In this document: positions 32,517-41,418 of the stretch, one piece after another
How positions within the stretch are numbered: the first letter of the stretch is position 1
Layout of the letters: each line of letters starts with the position of its first letter
DNA from: Firm-04 sp964463355
GTDB lineage: Bacteria > Bacillota > Clostridia > Oscillospirales > Ruminococcaceae
Assembly (NCBI GenBank): GCA_964463355.1
Contig: CAYXBP010000001.1
Span: 62,001-126,000, forward strand
DNA: 64,000 nucleotides
Direction of reading: 5' to 3'
Position numbers and translations under genes: made by a program
The notes under the pieces: model-generated
What the model was told of the DNA's origin: nothing
Seen by the model: the letters and a program-made list of their open reading frames with translations, nothing else
The model's database searches: none

Positions 32517-34981
32517 CCGTATTCCTTTCCAGTATCTTCTGCAAGGGCAATGACCATACATGGCACACAGCCCGTGACGGTATGTGCATCATCGGTGTAC
32601 CGCAGCAACAGCATTGCCGTGATGGGCGAGTGGGGTGCAGCCACCGTCAGCGTAACAGGTTTCGCAGGTTCTGTGCAACACAGCGAGATTTGCTGCATTG
32701 GGGTCAGCATTGTGCCATCTGCTGTTTGCAAATTGTAATACAGCCATGCGGAATCGGTGCGTAGCTTTTGCGGTAACTGCACGGTAAGCCGCGATATTTT
32801 ACCGCAGAGCATTATCGTATACTGCGGCAGTATCAGTTGCGGTTTACCAGAATCCGATGTAGCAAGCAGCACCTCGCAAGGTAGTGTATAGCAGCGTTGA
32901 TAAAGCATATCTGCGGATTGTATTGCCATATCGCAGCCATGCTGTGTGCGCAGCACAGTATGCCAACGGTTGATTTTTTCTGCTGTAATGCGTGGTGCAG
33001 TTTGCGCATCGTATGCCGTAGGAAGGCCAGCGAACACCTGTCCATTTTCATACAGTATACCATAAAAGTTTTCAAAATACAAGTGCGTGGGATATACAAA
33101 CAGCTTCCAATCGGTCATGGCACCAGGCCAGCCGATGGTGCAGTATCGTGTGGGCAAAAACGCATCAGGATAATGCCGTACACCATAGTTGAAATACACG
33201 CTCCATTCGTCCAGACCCTTTGTGGCGATATGGGGATACTGTTGCAGCAGTTCCAGATAAACACGGCGTTCAATTGCCTGTGGCTGATGCGAGGAATATT
33301 GCAGCGTGGGAAGATGCTCTTGCTGCAAAAAGGCAAGGCTGCGGAACATACTGCGGTCATAAGCGGTATGATTTCCTTGCGTGCCCTGCCACAAGCGCAG
33401 ATCATAGCAATAGTAGGCAAGATATTTGCCGTTACAGCGAAAAATCGTTTCATCCATGGCAAACAGCGGTCGATAATCGTCATCGGTCATAAGAAATACA
33501 TCATCCAATGGTGCATATTGCATCATACGGCAGCGCAAAAGGAAATTTCGTTCGGTATGATCATCGGGCAGAGGGTCACCATGAAGCAGAATCTCATCAG
33601 TGCAAAAACGCAGATGCAATCTGCCGTGCCATTGCTGCTGTAATTCTGCGATGTTTTTCGCAGGACAGCACACCAGCACTTCTTCTGCAAAGGGATAGTA
33701 TGCATCCCAGTAAGGCAAGCTTTGCAATAGATTTTCGTTGCGTGCGGTCAGTACGGCAATTTGCCGCAGCGGAGCATTTGTTCTTTTGTTTTGCGGCGCA
33801 ACTAACTTGCAGATTACATTTGTCATGGCGGTTGCGGCGGCATCCCATGTGGGAGGACGATATGTGGCGAGTTTCTCTTTGATTGCTGCATAGGATGCTT
33901 TATCCTCTAACAGCTGTTTTGCAGCCTCTACCAGAGAATCCACGCTGTTGTGATTAAAATATCGCGCCAGTGTGCCACCCACCTCGTGCAACACAGGAAG
34001 ATCGGCGGCAAGCACGGGAGTACCAAAGCAGAATGCTTCAGCAATGGGCAATCCGAAGCCCTCGTTTTTCGTTGGGAACACCACTGCCAGTGCATTGGCA
34101 TATAGTGCGTGAATGGTTGCATCATTGGGGGCTTGTGCGAAGAAAAAATACTGGTTTTTCATGGGATGTTTTCGCATGGCATGAGCGAACGCTTCCATAT
34201 TCCATCCGATACGCCCCGCAAATACCACGCTGATACCAAGGCAGGCAAGCGGTTTGACTGCATCCAGGAGCAGCTTGTGATTCTTTCTCGGCTCAATGGT
34301 ACCTACCATCAACAGATATCGTTGTGGCTGTAATTTGGCAAGCAAAGCAGTATCCGCCTGTTGCAGAAGCATATTAGAACGGGGCAGGGCAAAATCACCC
34401 CCAAGCGGAATGACCGTACATGGGGGTGTAGCAGTATTGACTTCCTTGCAAAGGGTGCGGAGCGCATCGGCGGTTGCCTGTGCATTGCAAATGATATGAT
34501 CGGCATATTGCAGCACCGCCGCAGACCATATCCAGAATTGTATAGCGGTGTTGCTGTGAAAATATTGTGGATGGGTAATGGGAATCAAATCATACACATG
34601 GCAGAGAATGCGGATTCCTCTTTGGTGCAGTTGTGGGTACAACCACTGCCGCTGCATGGGCATATTCCATGCACTGTCGATCTCAAAAAAAATGGCATCT
34701 GCTTCCAGGTCACAGGGTCGTAAAGTCTGTACCGTGCCTTCCCCAAAGGGTGAGGGTGCTGTACCTTCGCAAAAGGCGATGAATGCATCATGCGGCAGCA
34801 CACGCCATGCTGTCTGTGAGGGCAGCGCGCTGAGCAAAACTACTTCTATGCGGGTATCGCGGAGCATACGGGTGACGATTTTTTTTGCCGTACGCTGAAT
34901 ACCTGTGGTAAAAGAAATCATGCACAAACGGGAAAGATCAATGTAAACACGGGCAGAAATGATGGAATGCTGAGGGTTCAA
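32510..34981 (-). CDS. Two-domain glycosyltransferase: GT4 module fused to a second putative transferase domain
   Basis: 823 residues. Residues about 1-400 are a GT-B fold GT4 enzyme: YIDLSRLCMISFTTGIQRTA at the start, the hinge LLMVGTIEPRKNHKLLLDAV and the donor-binding ENEGFGLPIAEAFCFGTPVL. Residues about 425-640 form a distinct domain (IAVLTARNENLLQSLPYWDAYYP, DDVFLMTDDDYRPLF with an acidic DDD that could bind metal, LDEWSVYFNYGV), suggesting a GT-A or Stealth-like transferase. The last 150 residues are beta-rich and unassigned. Start is taken as TTG 34981 after AAAGGAG. Bifunctional assembly enzymes of this kind occur in rhamnan and mannan loci. Confidence 0.75.
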   Translation of the reverse strand: MNPQHSIISARVYIDLSRLCMISFTTGIQRTAKKIVTRMLRDTRIEVVLLSALPSQTAWRVLPHDAFIAFCEGTAPSPFGEGTVQTLRPCDLEADAIFFEIDSAWNMPMQRQWLYPQLHQRGIRILCHVYDLIPITHPQYFHSNTAIQFWIWSAAVLQYADHIICNAQATADALRTLCKEVNTATPPCTVIPLGGDFALPRSNMLLQQADTALLAKLQPQRYLLMVGTIEPRKNHKLLLDAVKPLACLGISVVFAGRIGWNMEAFAHAMRKHPMKNQYFFFAQAPNDATIHALYANALAVVFPTKNEGFGLPIAEAFCFGTPVLAADLPVLHEVGGTLARYFNHNSVDSLVEAAKQLLEDKASYAAIKEKLATYRPPTWDAAATAMTNVICKLVAPQNKRTNAPLRQIAVLTARNENLLQSLPYWDAYYPFAEEVLVCCPAKNIAELQQQWHGRLHLRFCTDEILLHGDPLPDDHTERNFLLRCRMMQYAPLDDVFLMTDDDYRPLFAMDETIFRCNGKYLAYYCYDLRLWQGTQGNHTAYDRSMFRSLAFLQQEHLPTLQYSSHQPQAIERRVYLELLQQYPHIATKGLDEWSVYFNYGVRHYPDAFLPTRYCTIGWPGAMTDWKLFVYPTHLYFENFYGILYENGQVFAGLPTAYDAQTAPRITAEKINRWHTVLRTQHGCDMAIQSADMLYQRCYTLPCEVLLATSDSGKPQLILPQYTIMLCGKISRLTVQLPQKLRTDSAWLYYNLQTADGTMLTPMQQISLCCTEPAKPVTLTVAAPHSPITAMLLLRYTDDAHTVTGCVPCMVIALAEDTGKEYGC

Positions 34982-34985
34982 AATG

Positions 34986-35462
34986 CTACTCCTTTCCTGC
35001 AATGCACTTTGCCATACGTTGCAAAAACGGCGGTAACGCACGGTATATGCGTACAAGCCGTGGTGGCAGACCTTGTACCGCAGTAGTGATTGTTATCTGC
35101 GGTGCACCAGATACAACAGGCAGGGAACAATCCGTTAAGGGCAGGCTGCGAATTCTGTATTCGGGGGAAACCAGCACCGTATGCAGCACCGCTGTGCGAA
35201 ATTGCTCTTTCGGCAAGTGGTACTGCATTTGCCAATGTTGCAGTGCAGCAGGATCAATGGCTCTGCCGAGAAGGGCATAGTATACAGCGTGTAGAAAATC
35301 CTCATTACACAGGCCCTCAAACAGTGTATAAGATACGTGATCAGGTGCGAGGGATGCAAGCACGGTGAATACGCCTTCGGTGCAGGCGGGCTGCATATCA
35401 GCTGCATACAGACGTGTGGCTGCAAGGCGGTAGATGCGTACAGCAGTATCGGCATTGGACAT
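34986..35462 (-). CDS. DUF4214-type domain protein
   Basis: 158 residues, no signal peptide. The central region FLHAVYYALLGRAIDPAALQHW followed by FRTAVLHTVLVSPEYR matches the DUF4214 pattern, a small helical domain often joined or adjacent to glycosyltransferases and surface polysaccharide enzymes. Here it is a free protein whose stop codon lies 4 bases before the start of the large glycosyltransferase gene, so it may have split from it or act as a partner subunit. Function unknown. Confidence 0.6.
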   Translation of the reverse strand: MSNADTAVRIYRLAATRLYAADMQPACTEGVFTVLASLAPDHVSYTLFEGLCNEDFLHAVYYALLGRAIDPAALQHWQMQYHLPKEQFRTAVLHTVLVSPEYRIRSLPLTDCSLPVVSGAPQITITTAVQGLPPRLVRIYRALPPFLQRMAKCIAGKE

Positions 35463-35535
35463 AAGAGGATCAACGATTCCTTTCTGTGAAAAAACAGCTT
35501 TGGCAACCGCCCGGAGGTTCTGTGCGGTGCTGCAA

Positions 35536-37278
35536 TTATAATGTGGCAGAGATCACAGCCGTCCATGAAATCGGTTCGCTTCGCGCTACCCCTGCCACGG
35601 AGTACAGCCCCTGTCCCACAGGCAGCATTGCTTGTGCGGTATAGCCGTTTTCTTTCAATTCGCGGTAAAACGATTCTTTCGTAAAGCATACATCATACAG
35701 AGGGTATTTTCCCCAACCCTTTTGCTGACGGCGAGGCAGCGCGAAGCGTAGATTGGGCACATCCAGCAGAAGCAGCCCGTTTGGAGTCAGGGCATCGTGC
35801 AGCAACGCCCAGAGTTTTCTCCGGTCGCCGTATGCAAAGTGGTGCATCAGATGAAATAGCGTGATAACATCATATTGCCCATTTATTTCGCTGCAAAAGA
35901 TACTGGTAGGGGCAGCGGTGCAATCGCCGAAGGGCGTGAGCAGTGGCGCAATGCCACTTTGGACGGGACTGAGATCAAGGAGGGTTACAGCGGTCTTTTT
36001 GCGCAGAAAGTATTGCAGCAATCCAGTGATGCTTTCCCGCTGCATCAGCACATAGCAATTCTGCGGATAAGGCAAGGCATCAGGCGATACTGCCACTGCA
36101 TTTGTCTGCCGCTCATAGTAAGCGCGCAGTGCGGAATAACCCTTGATAAGATGCTGGTTTTCAGCCTTTCGTTGTCTGTCCCATTCGCTGAGATGCACCA
36201 GACCATATGGCAGATGATTGGCGGCGCGCATTTCTGCCAGAGCCACAAAGCTGCGATCCTCACTGATAACATCGGGACGACGGAAGCCAAGCTGCTGCAT
36301 TTCATCGGCAGTTGTAGCGGAATCCACACAGTAGTGGTGCAGGTCGTAATCGCACAAATGCAGCAGATCTTGCATTAAGCTGCCGCCCAGACCCGCAAAA
36401 GGTGTTTGCCCCACCAGCCGCAGCAATAGATTTTGCATGAGCAGACAACCTTTGCTGGCATTGGCAATGGCAGTGGTAGTATCGCAGAGAATGACTAATG
36501 CGGGCTGGCATTGTTGCATCGTTTGGAGAAGAAGTGACTCGGGTACAGTGCTTTGACCACCCAAAGTGTGTACCGCATTGCCTTCTTTGCAGAGAAAAAT
36601 CAACTGTACAGGATACCGACTTGCTGTTTTCAGTAGAGCATATAAACGCTTTGCTTCATTGACAATGGTCTGCTCAGCAGTTTGCGGATCGGGGCATATA
36701 ATGACCAGTGGACGATGCTGAGGCATTTCGTCACAGTCGACAAGCGATTGAAGCAGCGCATCATCGTACTGTATTTTCAGTTGCGTTAGGGCATCCTGCA
36801 ACGCTACAGTATCGCTTGCATTTTTGACAGCTTGCAATTGCAAAAACAAATCTTCTTTGGAAAGTCCTGTAAGCTGCGTCATAGGCGCCACGCCTGCTAT
36901 AGGACGACTTGCAGGGTCAGCTGCGCAAAGGGCGCGATCAAAATAGGTTTCGGTATTTTGCAGTGCAGCCTGCCACAGATGCTGATTACGCGCCAGAGAT
37001 TCTCTTTGTTCGCGAATGGTTTCATTCAGGCGACGCTGTGTTTCCTCCAGTGCGGCTTGCTGCGCCAGCAGCTGCTGATGCAGCGCAGTGAGGGCATCGG
37101 CGGCGGCGTTATTGAAATCGTTCTGTGCCTGACCAAAGGGGCGCACATACCAATCTGTCATTTTTTTGCCCATGCGTTTCATCATTTTGCCTTTGCCCTG
37201 TGGTTCGGCGGCAATGAAGCTTTCTTTGCAGGCATTTACACTGCGGATTTTTTGTTCTCTGTTGTCATCTTGTTTCAT
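35536..37278 (-). CDS. Coiled-coil protein with C-terminal methyltransferase-like domain
   Basis: 580 residues. A basic N-terminus (KGKMMKRMGKKM) leads to a coiled coil (about 50-115, rich in Gln/Glu/Leu: LTALHQQLLAQQAALEET). A middle region (about 185-375) has Rossmann-like strands (RPLVIICPDP, VQLIFLC, ALVILCDTTT). The C-terminus (about 420-565) looks like a class I methyltransferase: VTLLDLSPVQSG, YDVITLFHLMHHF, LTPNGLLLLDVPN. No clear kinase. By position beside wzt it resembles WbdD-type chain-capping proteins, in which a coiled coil sets glycan length, though domain order is reversed. That role is inferred. Confidence 0.65.
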   Translation of the reverse strand: MKQDDNREQKIRSVNACKESFIAAEPQGKGKMMKRMGKKMTDWYVRPFGQAQNDFNNAAADALTALHQQLLAQQAALEETQRRLNETIREQRESLARNQHLWQAALQNTETYFDRALCAADPASRPIAGVAPMTQLTGLSKEDLFLQLQAVKNASDTVALQDALTQLKIQYDDALLQSLVDCDEMPQHRPLVIICPDPQTAEQTIVNEAKRLYALLKTASRYPVQLIFLCKEGNAVHTLGGQSTVPESLLLQTMQQCQPALVILCDTTTAIANASKGCLLMQNLLLRLVGQTPFAGLGGSLMQDLLHLCDYDLHHYCVDSATTADEMQQLGFRRPDVISEDRSFVALAEMRAANHLPYGLVHLSEWDRQRKAENQHLIKGYSALRAYYERQTNAVAVSPDALPYPQNCYVLMQRESITGLLQYFLRKKTAVTLLDLSPVQSGIAPLLTPFGDCTAAPTSIFCSEINGQYDVITLFHLMHHFAYGDRRKLWALLHDALTPNGLLLLDVPNLRFALPRRQQKGWGKYPLYDVCFTKESFYRELKENGYTAQAMLPVGQGLYSVAGVARSEPISWTAVISATL

Positions 37279-37298
37279 GATGAGATCTCCTTTTCTTT

Positions 37299-38510
37299 TT
37301 ACATCTTCTGGTTTATGTTCCAGTGATGCGGTATATGCACCACACCTTGTTCATTGTTAGCGTGCTGAATCGTAAAATGCAGCAGCTGATGTCTTGCGTC
37401 ATAGAGTGCGCCGCTTTCTGTATTCCGCAGTGACGCATCCAGCCAGTAATTGCCGTTTGCTAGTGCCATAGGAGAAAACGTCAGCTGTAATGTGCCATGT
37501 TGCAGCAACTTTATGGGGGCAAGACCTTCTCGCTGTGTGTTACTGTTCCAGCAAAGCAGCGCATCAGCGCGGTAGATTGCTACAGTTGCTGCTGCAAAAA
37601 GAGGGGTATCGGGATCTTTTTCGGTGCAATACTGTAATGTCAGTGTGAGAGGCTGTGTACCATCGCATTGGGTGATGACCTCGCCATCTGCATTACAAAG
37701 GGCTGCCGCTTGCAGATGCACATTGCGAATGATTTGTGCAGGTTGATGTCTGTTTTGCAAATGCAGGGATTCCAGATATTGCGCGTGTACTTGCTGAGGC
37801 AGACCATCCATGACAATTTTACCTTCTGCCAGCCAGATACTGCGATCGCAGATGCGTTCCAGCTGTGCCAGGCTGTGGGATACAATGATGATGGTTACGC
37901 CCTGTGCTTTCAGTTGCTGCAAGCGATGCATACATTTTGCTTGAAACGCCGCATCCCCTACGGCAAGAATTTCATCAATCAGCAGCACATCTGCGCCCAC
38001 ATGAATGGCAACCGCAAAGGCGAGACGCATATACATTCCCGAAGAATAGGTGCGCACGGGGCGGTCTATGGCATCACCTAAGCTTGCGAATTGCATGATA
38101 TCCTGTAAGCGCGCTGTGATTTCACGGCGATGAAGTCCGAAGATGGAAGCATTGGTGTAGATGTTCTCTCTGCCGGTCATTTCGGGATGGAACCCTGCAC
38201 CCAGCTCCAGCAGAGAGGAAACGCTGCCTTGGACTTCCACTGTGCCTGCATCGGGGTACAAAATGCGGCTGATGAGTTTCAGCAGCGTTGATTTACCGCA
38301 GCCATTTTTGCCGATGAGTGCCACTGCTTCTCCTTTTTGAATTTGCAAGGATACATCACGCAGCACAGTATGGTCGCGGTATATGTGCCGATGGCGAAAG
38401 AGCATTGTATCTTTGAGGGTATTGCAGCGGTCGGCATAAACTCGAAAAGACTTTGTCAGCCCTGTGACAGTGACAGCCGATTTGTGTTCGTTGTTGATAT
38501 CGTAAACCAT
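37299..38510 (-). CDS. wzt: Polysaccharide ABC exporter ATPase with Wzt C-terminal domain
   Basis: ATP-binding subunit of an O-antigen/teichoic-acid type exporter. Residues 10-245 are the ATPase: Walker A GKNGCGKST, the divergent signature YSSGMYMRLAFA typical of this subfamily, and LLIDEILAVGD. Residues about 255-400 are a beta-sandwich like Wzt_C (PLTLTLQYCTEKD, NGNYWLDASLRN), which in Escherichia coli O8/O9a recognises the capped non-reducing end of the glycan. The ATG directly follows the wzm stop codon. With Wzm it moves undecaprenyl-linked glycan across the membrane. Confidence 0.92.
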   Translation of the reverse strand: MVYDINNEHKSAVTVTGLTKSFRVYADRCNTLKDTMLFRHRHIYRDHTVLRDVSLQIQKGEAVALIGKNGCGKSTLLKLISRILYPDAGTVEVQGSVSSLLELGAGFHPEMTGRENIYTNASIFGLHRREITARLQDIMQFASLGDAIDRPVRTYSSGMYMRLAFAVAIHVGADVLLIDEILAVGDAAFQAKCMHRLQQLKAQGVTIIIVSHSLAQLERICDRSIWLAEGKIVMDGLPQQVHAQYLESLHLQNRHQPAQIIRNVHLQAAALCNADGEVITQCDGTQPLTLTLQYCTEKDPDTPLFAAATVAIYRADALLCWNSNTQREGLAPIKLLQHGTLQLTFSPMALANGNYWLDASLRNTESGALYDARHQLLHFTIQHANNEQGVVHIPHHWNINQKM

Positions 38511-39287
38511 TTACAGCACCTCTGCGAAACGTCGTTGCAGTTTCTCAAACAGCCAAACTCCGAATGGTAAGATCACTGCCACAGAGATCAGTCCGCGTAG
38601 CAGAAGCGAAGCCGGAGGTACTGCGCCATCATAAAGGATGTTGCGGTAAGCAAGTACCAATGGTGCCATGGGGTTAAGCAGGTAGATTTTCCGCCACTGT
38701 ATGGGGATTAAATCGATGCTGTAGACTACCGGGGTCAGGTACATCAGTGCCATGCTGAGTACGCCCATCATGTGTTCCAGATCACGCCAATATACGGTTA
38801 GCGATGCAGTGATGAGATTGACACCCAGCACAAGCAACAGTTGAATCAACATCACCGCAGGCAGATACAGCAACGCGCGCAGAGAAATCCCTCTGCCTGA
38901 CAGCAGCAGTACGGCAAATACGATGACAAAGGCAAACAGCATATTGCAAAAACTGCTGAGTGTATATGCAACAGGCAATACCGCACGAGGAAAGTAGATC
39001 TTTTTGATCATATTTTTCTGGTCAAGCACAAGTCTTGCCCCGGTGGTCAGTGCTGAGGAGAAAAAGATCCACGGCACCAGTGCCACAAACAAATGCAGTG
39101 CGTAATCCTTTACACCGCTGCGCATAATCTGTGAAAACACGACGGTATAGACCAGCAATTGCAGTAGTGGATTCAAAAACGTCCACAGAAAGCCCAAGAT
39201 ACTGCCTTTGTATCTGCCCTTTAGGTCTTTGCGCACCAGACTGACAATCATCTCGCGGTAGTGGTAAAGTTCAAGCACCTGCTGCAT
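38511..39287 (-). CDS. wzm: Polysaccharide ABC exporter permease
   Basis: ABC-2 type permease of the Wzm/TagG family, about 258 residues with six membrane helices. The conserved amphipathic entry LYHYREMIVSLVRKDLKGRYKGSILGFLWTFLNPLLQ is present in full, as is the NPMAPLVLAYRN segment before the last helix. The ATG at 39287 overlaps the end of rmd by 17 bases; a TTG at 39323 after AAAGGA would add 12 residues. Partner of Wzt. Confidence 0.92.
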   Translation of the reverse strand: MQQVLELYHYREMIVSLVRKDLKGRYKGSILGFLWTFLNPLLQLLVYTVVFSQIMRSGVKDYALHLFVALVPWIFFSSALTTGARLVLDQKNMIKKIYFPRAVLPVAYTLSSFCNMLFAFVIVFAVLLLSGRGISLRALLYLPAVMLIQLLLVLGVNLITASLTVYWRDLEHMMGVLSMALMYLTPVVYSIDLIPIQWRKIYLLNPMAPLVLAYRNILYDGAVPPASLLLRGLISVAVILPFGVWLFEKLQRRFAEVL

Positions 39288-40245
39288 CGCGTGTACCGCC
39301 TGTTTGCGTTTGTGTTCGAGCAATTGCGAGTATTTCCTTTATCGTATCCCGCAAAGGAATTTGTGGCTGCCAACCAGTTTCATTGGTCAGGCGGTGGATG
39401 TTGGCGCACTGAAAAGGCATATCTACAGGGCGTACGCGCTTCATATCGGTTTGGACGGTAAAAGGCACGCGACATTCTTCGCGTAGAATCTCCACCATAG
39501 TGGAAAGAGCGATTGCCCGCCCACTGCCAACATTATAGCTTTGCCCCGATTTTCCTTTTTCCGCAAGTGCAACATAAGCGCGCACAATATCACGTACATC
39601 AGTAAAGTCTCTGCGCCCATGCAGATTACCTGTGTACAGTACTGGTGGTTGGCTGCCGCATTCTATGGCTGCTGCCTGCTTGCAGAAATCCGAGAGTACA
39701 AAACGAGGGGATTGTCCTGCTCCGATGTGGGAAAATGCGCGAATTGCGACCACATCCAGCCCATACGTTGTGTGATACGCCATGGCAAGCTGTTCTGCAC
39801 ATAGCTTCGTGACCCCATAGAGATTCACAGGGCGGAGCGGTTCATCTTCTGCCATGGCAAACAAATTGGAACGTGGCATTCCATATTCTTCCGCAGATCC
39901 AATGAGCATCAGTCTTGCTTTAGAATGCTGTTGCCGCATCGCTTCCAGAATATCCAGCGTGCCCTGAACATTCACCGCCAGTGTATCGTAGGGTTTTTTC
40001 CAGGCATCCACCACCGAGCTTTGTGCCGCCAAGTGGTAGATTACATCGGGATTTGCATTTTGTATGATCTCCGCGACAGCCTTTGCATTGGGCAGCCGCA
40101 GATGATATACCGCCGCCGCAAGGGGCAGTGGATCTTGTTCACAAGGATGTTTGGTTGCAAAAACTGTTGCTTTGTATTCCTTTGCCAGCAGCGTGAGCAG
40201 ATACTGCCCTACAAAACCGCCTGCACCAAATATCAGGATACGCAA
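39271..40245 (-). CDS. rmd: GDP-6-deoxy-D-lyxo-4-hexulose reductase (GDP-D-rhamnose synthase)
   Basis: Extended short-chain dehydrogenase of 324 residues. Rmd reduces the 4-keto sugar made by Gmd to GDP-D-rhamnose. Cofactor loop GAGGFVGQYL; catalytic Tyr-Lys in NLYGVTKLCAEQ; IGSAEEYG gives the Ser/Thr region; GRRDFTDVRDIVRAY and GSGRAIALSTMVEIL match the Rmd subgroup. Alternatives such as GDP-fucose or dTDP-sugar reductases are less likely given the neighbouring gmd and manC. Start is TTG 40245 with a weak AGAGAG site. Confidence 0.82.
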   Translation of the reverse strand: MRILIFGAGGFVGQYLLTLLAKEYKATVFATKHPCEQDPLPLAAAVYHLRLPNAKAVAEIIQNANPDVIYHLAAQSSVVDAWKKPYDTLAVNVQGTLDILEAMRQQHSKARLMLIGSAEEYGMPRSNLFAMAEDEPLRPVNLYGVTKLCAEQLAMAYHTTYGLDVVAIRAFSHIGAGQSPRFVLSDFCKQAAAIECGSQPPVLYTGNLHGRRDFTDVRDIVRAYVALAEKGKSGQSYNVGSGRAIALSTMVEILREECRVPFTVQTDMKRVRPVDMPFQCANIHRLTNETGWQPQIPLRDTIKEILAIARTQTQTGGTRDAAGA

Positions 40246-40248
40246 GAC

Positions 40249-41418
40249 TTAACTCTCTTTCCCGAATGCCCGTGGGGGCAAATCGTCCAACAAAACAGAT
40301 TTTCGTCTTTCCAGTACCGTTTGCAGCGCAAACGTATGCTTTACACGATCTTTGGCAGTTTCGCCGTACTGGTTGCGCAGTTTGTCATCTTCAAGTAGCA
40401 ATGTCATAGCGTTGCACAACGCTTCCGCATCGCCTACAGGTACGGTCAGCCCTGTTTTGCCATGCAGACTCACTTGTGGCACGCCTGTGGGCAACGCTGT
40501 ATTGATAACAGGCTTACCGCACGCCATAGCTTCCAGCTGTACTAGCCCGAAAGCTTCGCTGTTAGCGGTAGAGGGCAGCACGAACAGGTCACAGTCCTTG
40601 AAGGCTGCACGTACTTCCGGATCGAGTCTTCTGCCGAGAAAATGCACGCTGTCTGTGATGGCAAAACGATCTGCCAGTTGTTGCAGAGATGCTTTTTCTT
40701 CCCCCTCGCCAATCAGAAACAGTTCACAGGCAGGAGATTGCGGCAGCATGGCAAAGGCTTTCAGCAGTACATCTGCGCCTTTGTAATAGACCAGTCTGCC
40801 CACAAAGAGAATCTTTTTGGCGTGTGGTACACGCAAATGTCGCTGCAATACGGGCTGGTAAGGTGTATCATCATACAGTTTGGTGTCAATGCCGTAAGGA
40901 ATCACCACACATTTTTCACGGTAGGGCTGCAATGCAGGGCTGTGATCAATATGCGCTTGTGTTGCAGTGATAATGACGTCGGCACGGTGCAGCAAAGCGT
41001 GCATCATGGGCTGATATGCTACGCGCAGAATTTTTTGCCGTACGATATCACTATGCCACGCTACCACCACTTTGCCACGGTATCCTGAGAGAATACAGGC
41101 AAGATCTGCAAGCGGAAAGGGCAAATGCAGCTCTACCACGTCAGTGGTCATCACTTTGCGCCGAAACGTTGAGAGAAATGACATGGAGATCGGACAGGAG
41201 CGTAAAGTGCCGAGAATACCGCAGCGATATATGTTTACACGATTGATGCAGTCTTTTGCAGCGATGCCCATCGTATCGCGGCAGGTGAGTACCGAAACAT
41301 TTGCCCATTTGCGCATTCCCTCTGCAACCTGCTGCATGATGTGTTCTACACCGCCGATATGGGGTGCATACGCTTTACCAACAATTAGCAATCGGGGCTT
41401 TCGCCTGATGCTTCCCAA
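40249..41418 (-). CDS. GT4 glycosyltransferase
   Basis: 389 residues, GT-B fold, retaining family 4. N-terminal LLIVGKAYAPHIGGVEHIMQ is the acceptor-side start; the donor-side motifs are ILFVGRLVYYKGADVLLKAF and NSEAFGLVQLEAMACGKPVI, with the Glu-x7-Glu typical of GT4. The likely start is TTG 41418 after AAAGGAG, overlapping the previous gene by 34 bases. GDP-sugar-using mannosyl- and rhamnosyltransferases (WbpY/WbpZ-like) share this form; the linkage cannot be predicted. Confidence 0.85.
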   Translation of the reverse strand: MGSIRRKPRLLIVGKAYAPHIGGVEHIMQQVAEGMRKWANVSVLTCRDTMGIAAKDCINRVNIYRCGILGTLRSCPISMSFLSTFRRKVMTTDVVELHLPFPLADLACILSGYRGKVVVAWHSDIVRQKILRVAYQPMMHALLHRADVIITATQAHIDHSPALQPYREKCVVIPYGIDTKLYDDTPYQPVLQRHLRVPHAKKILFVGRLVYYKGADVLLKAFAMLPQSPACELFLIGEGEEKASLQQLADRFAITDSVHFLGRRLDPEVRAAFKDCDLFVLPSTANSEAFGLVQLEAMACGKPVINTALPTGVPQVSLHGKTGLTVPVGDAEALCNAMTLLLEDDKLRNQYGETAKDRVKHTFALQTVLERRKSVLLDDLPPRAFGKES

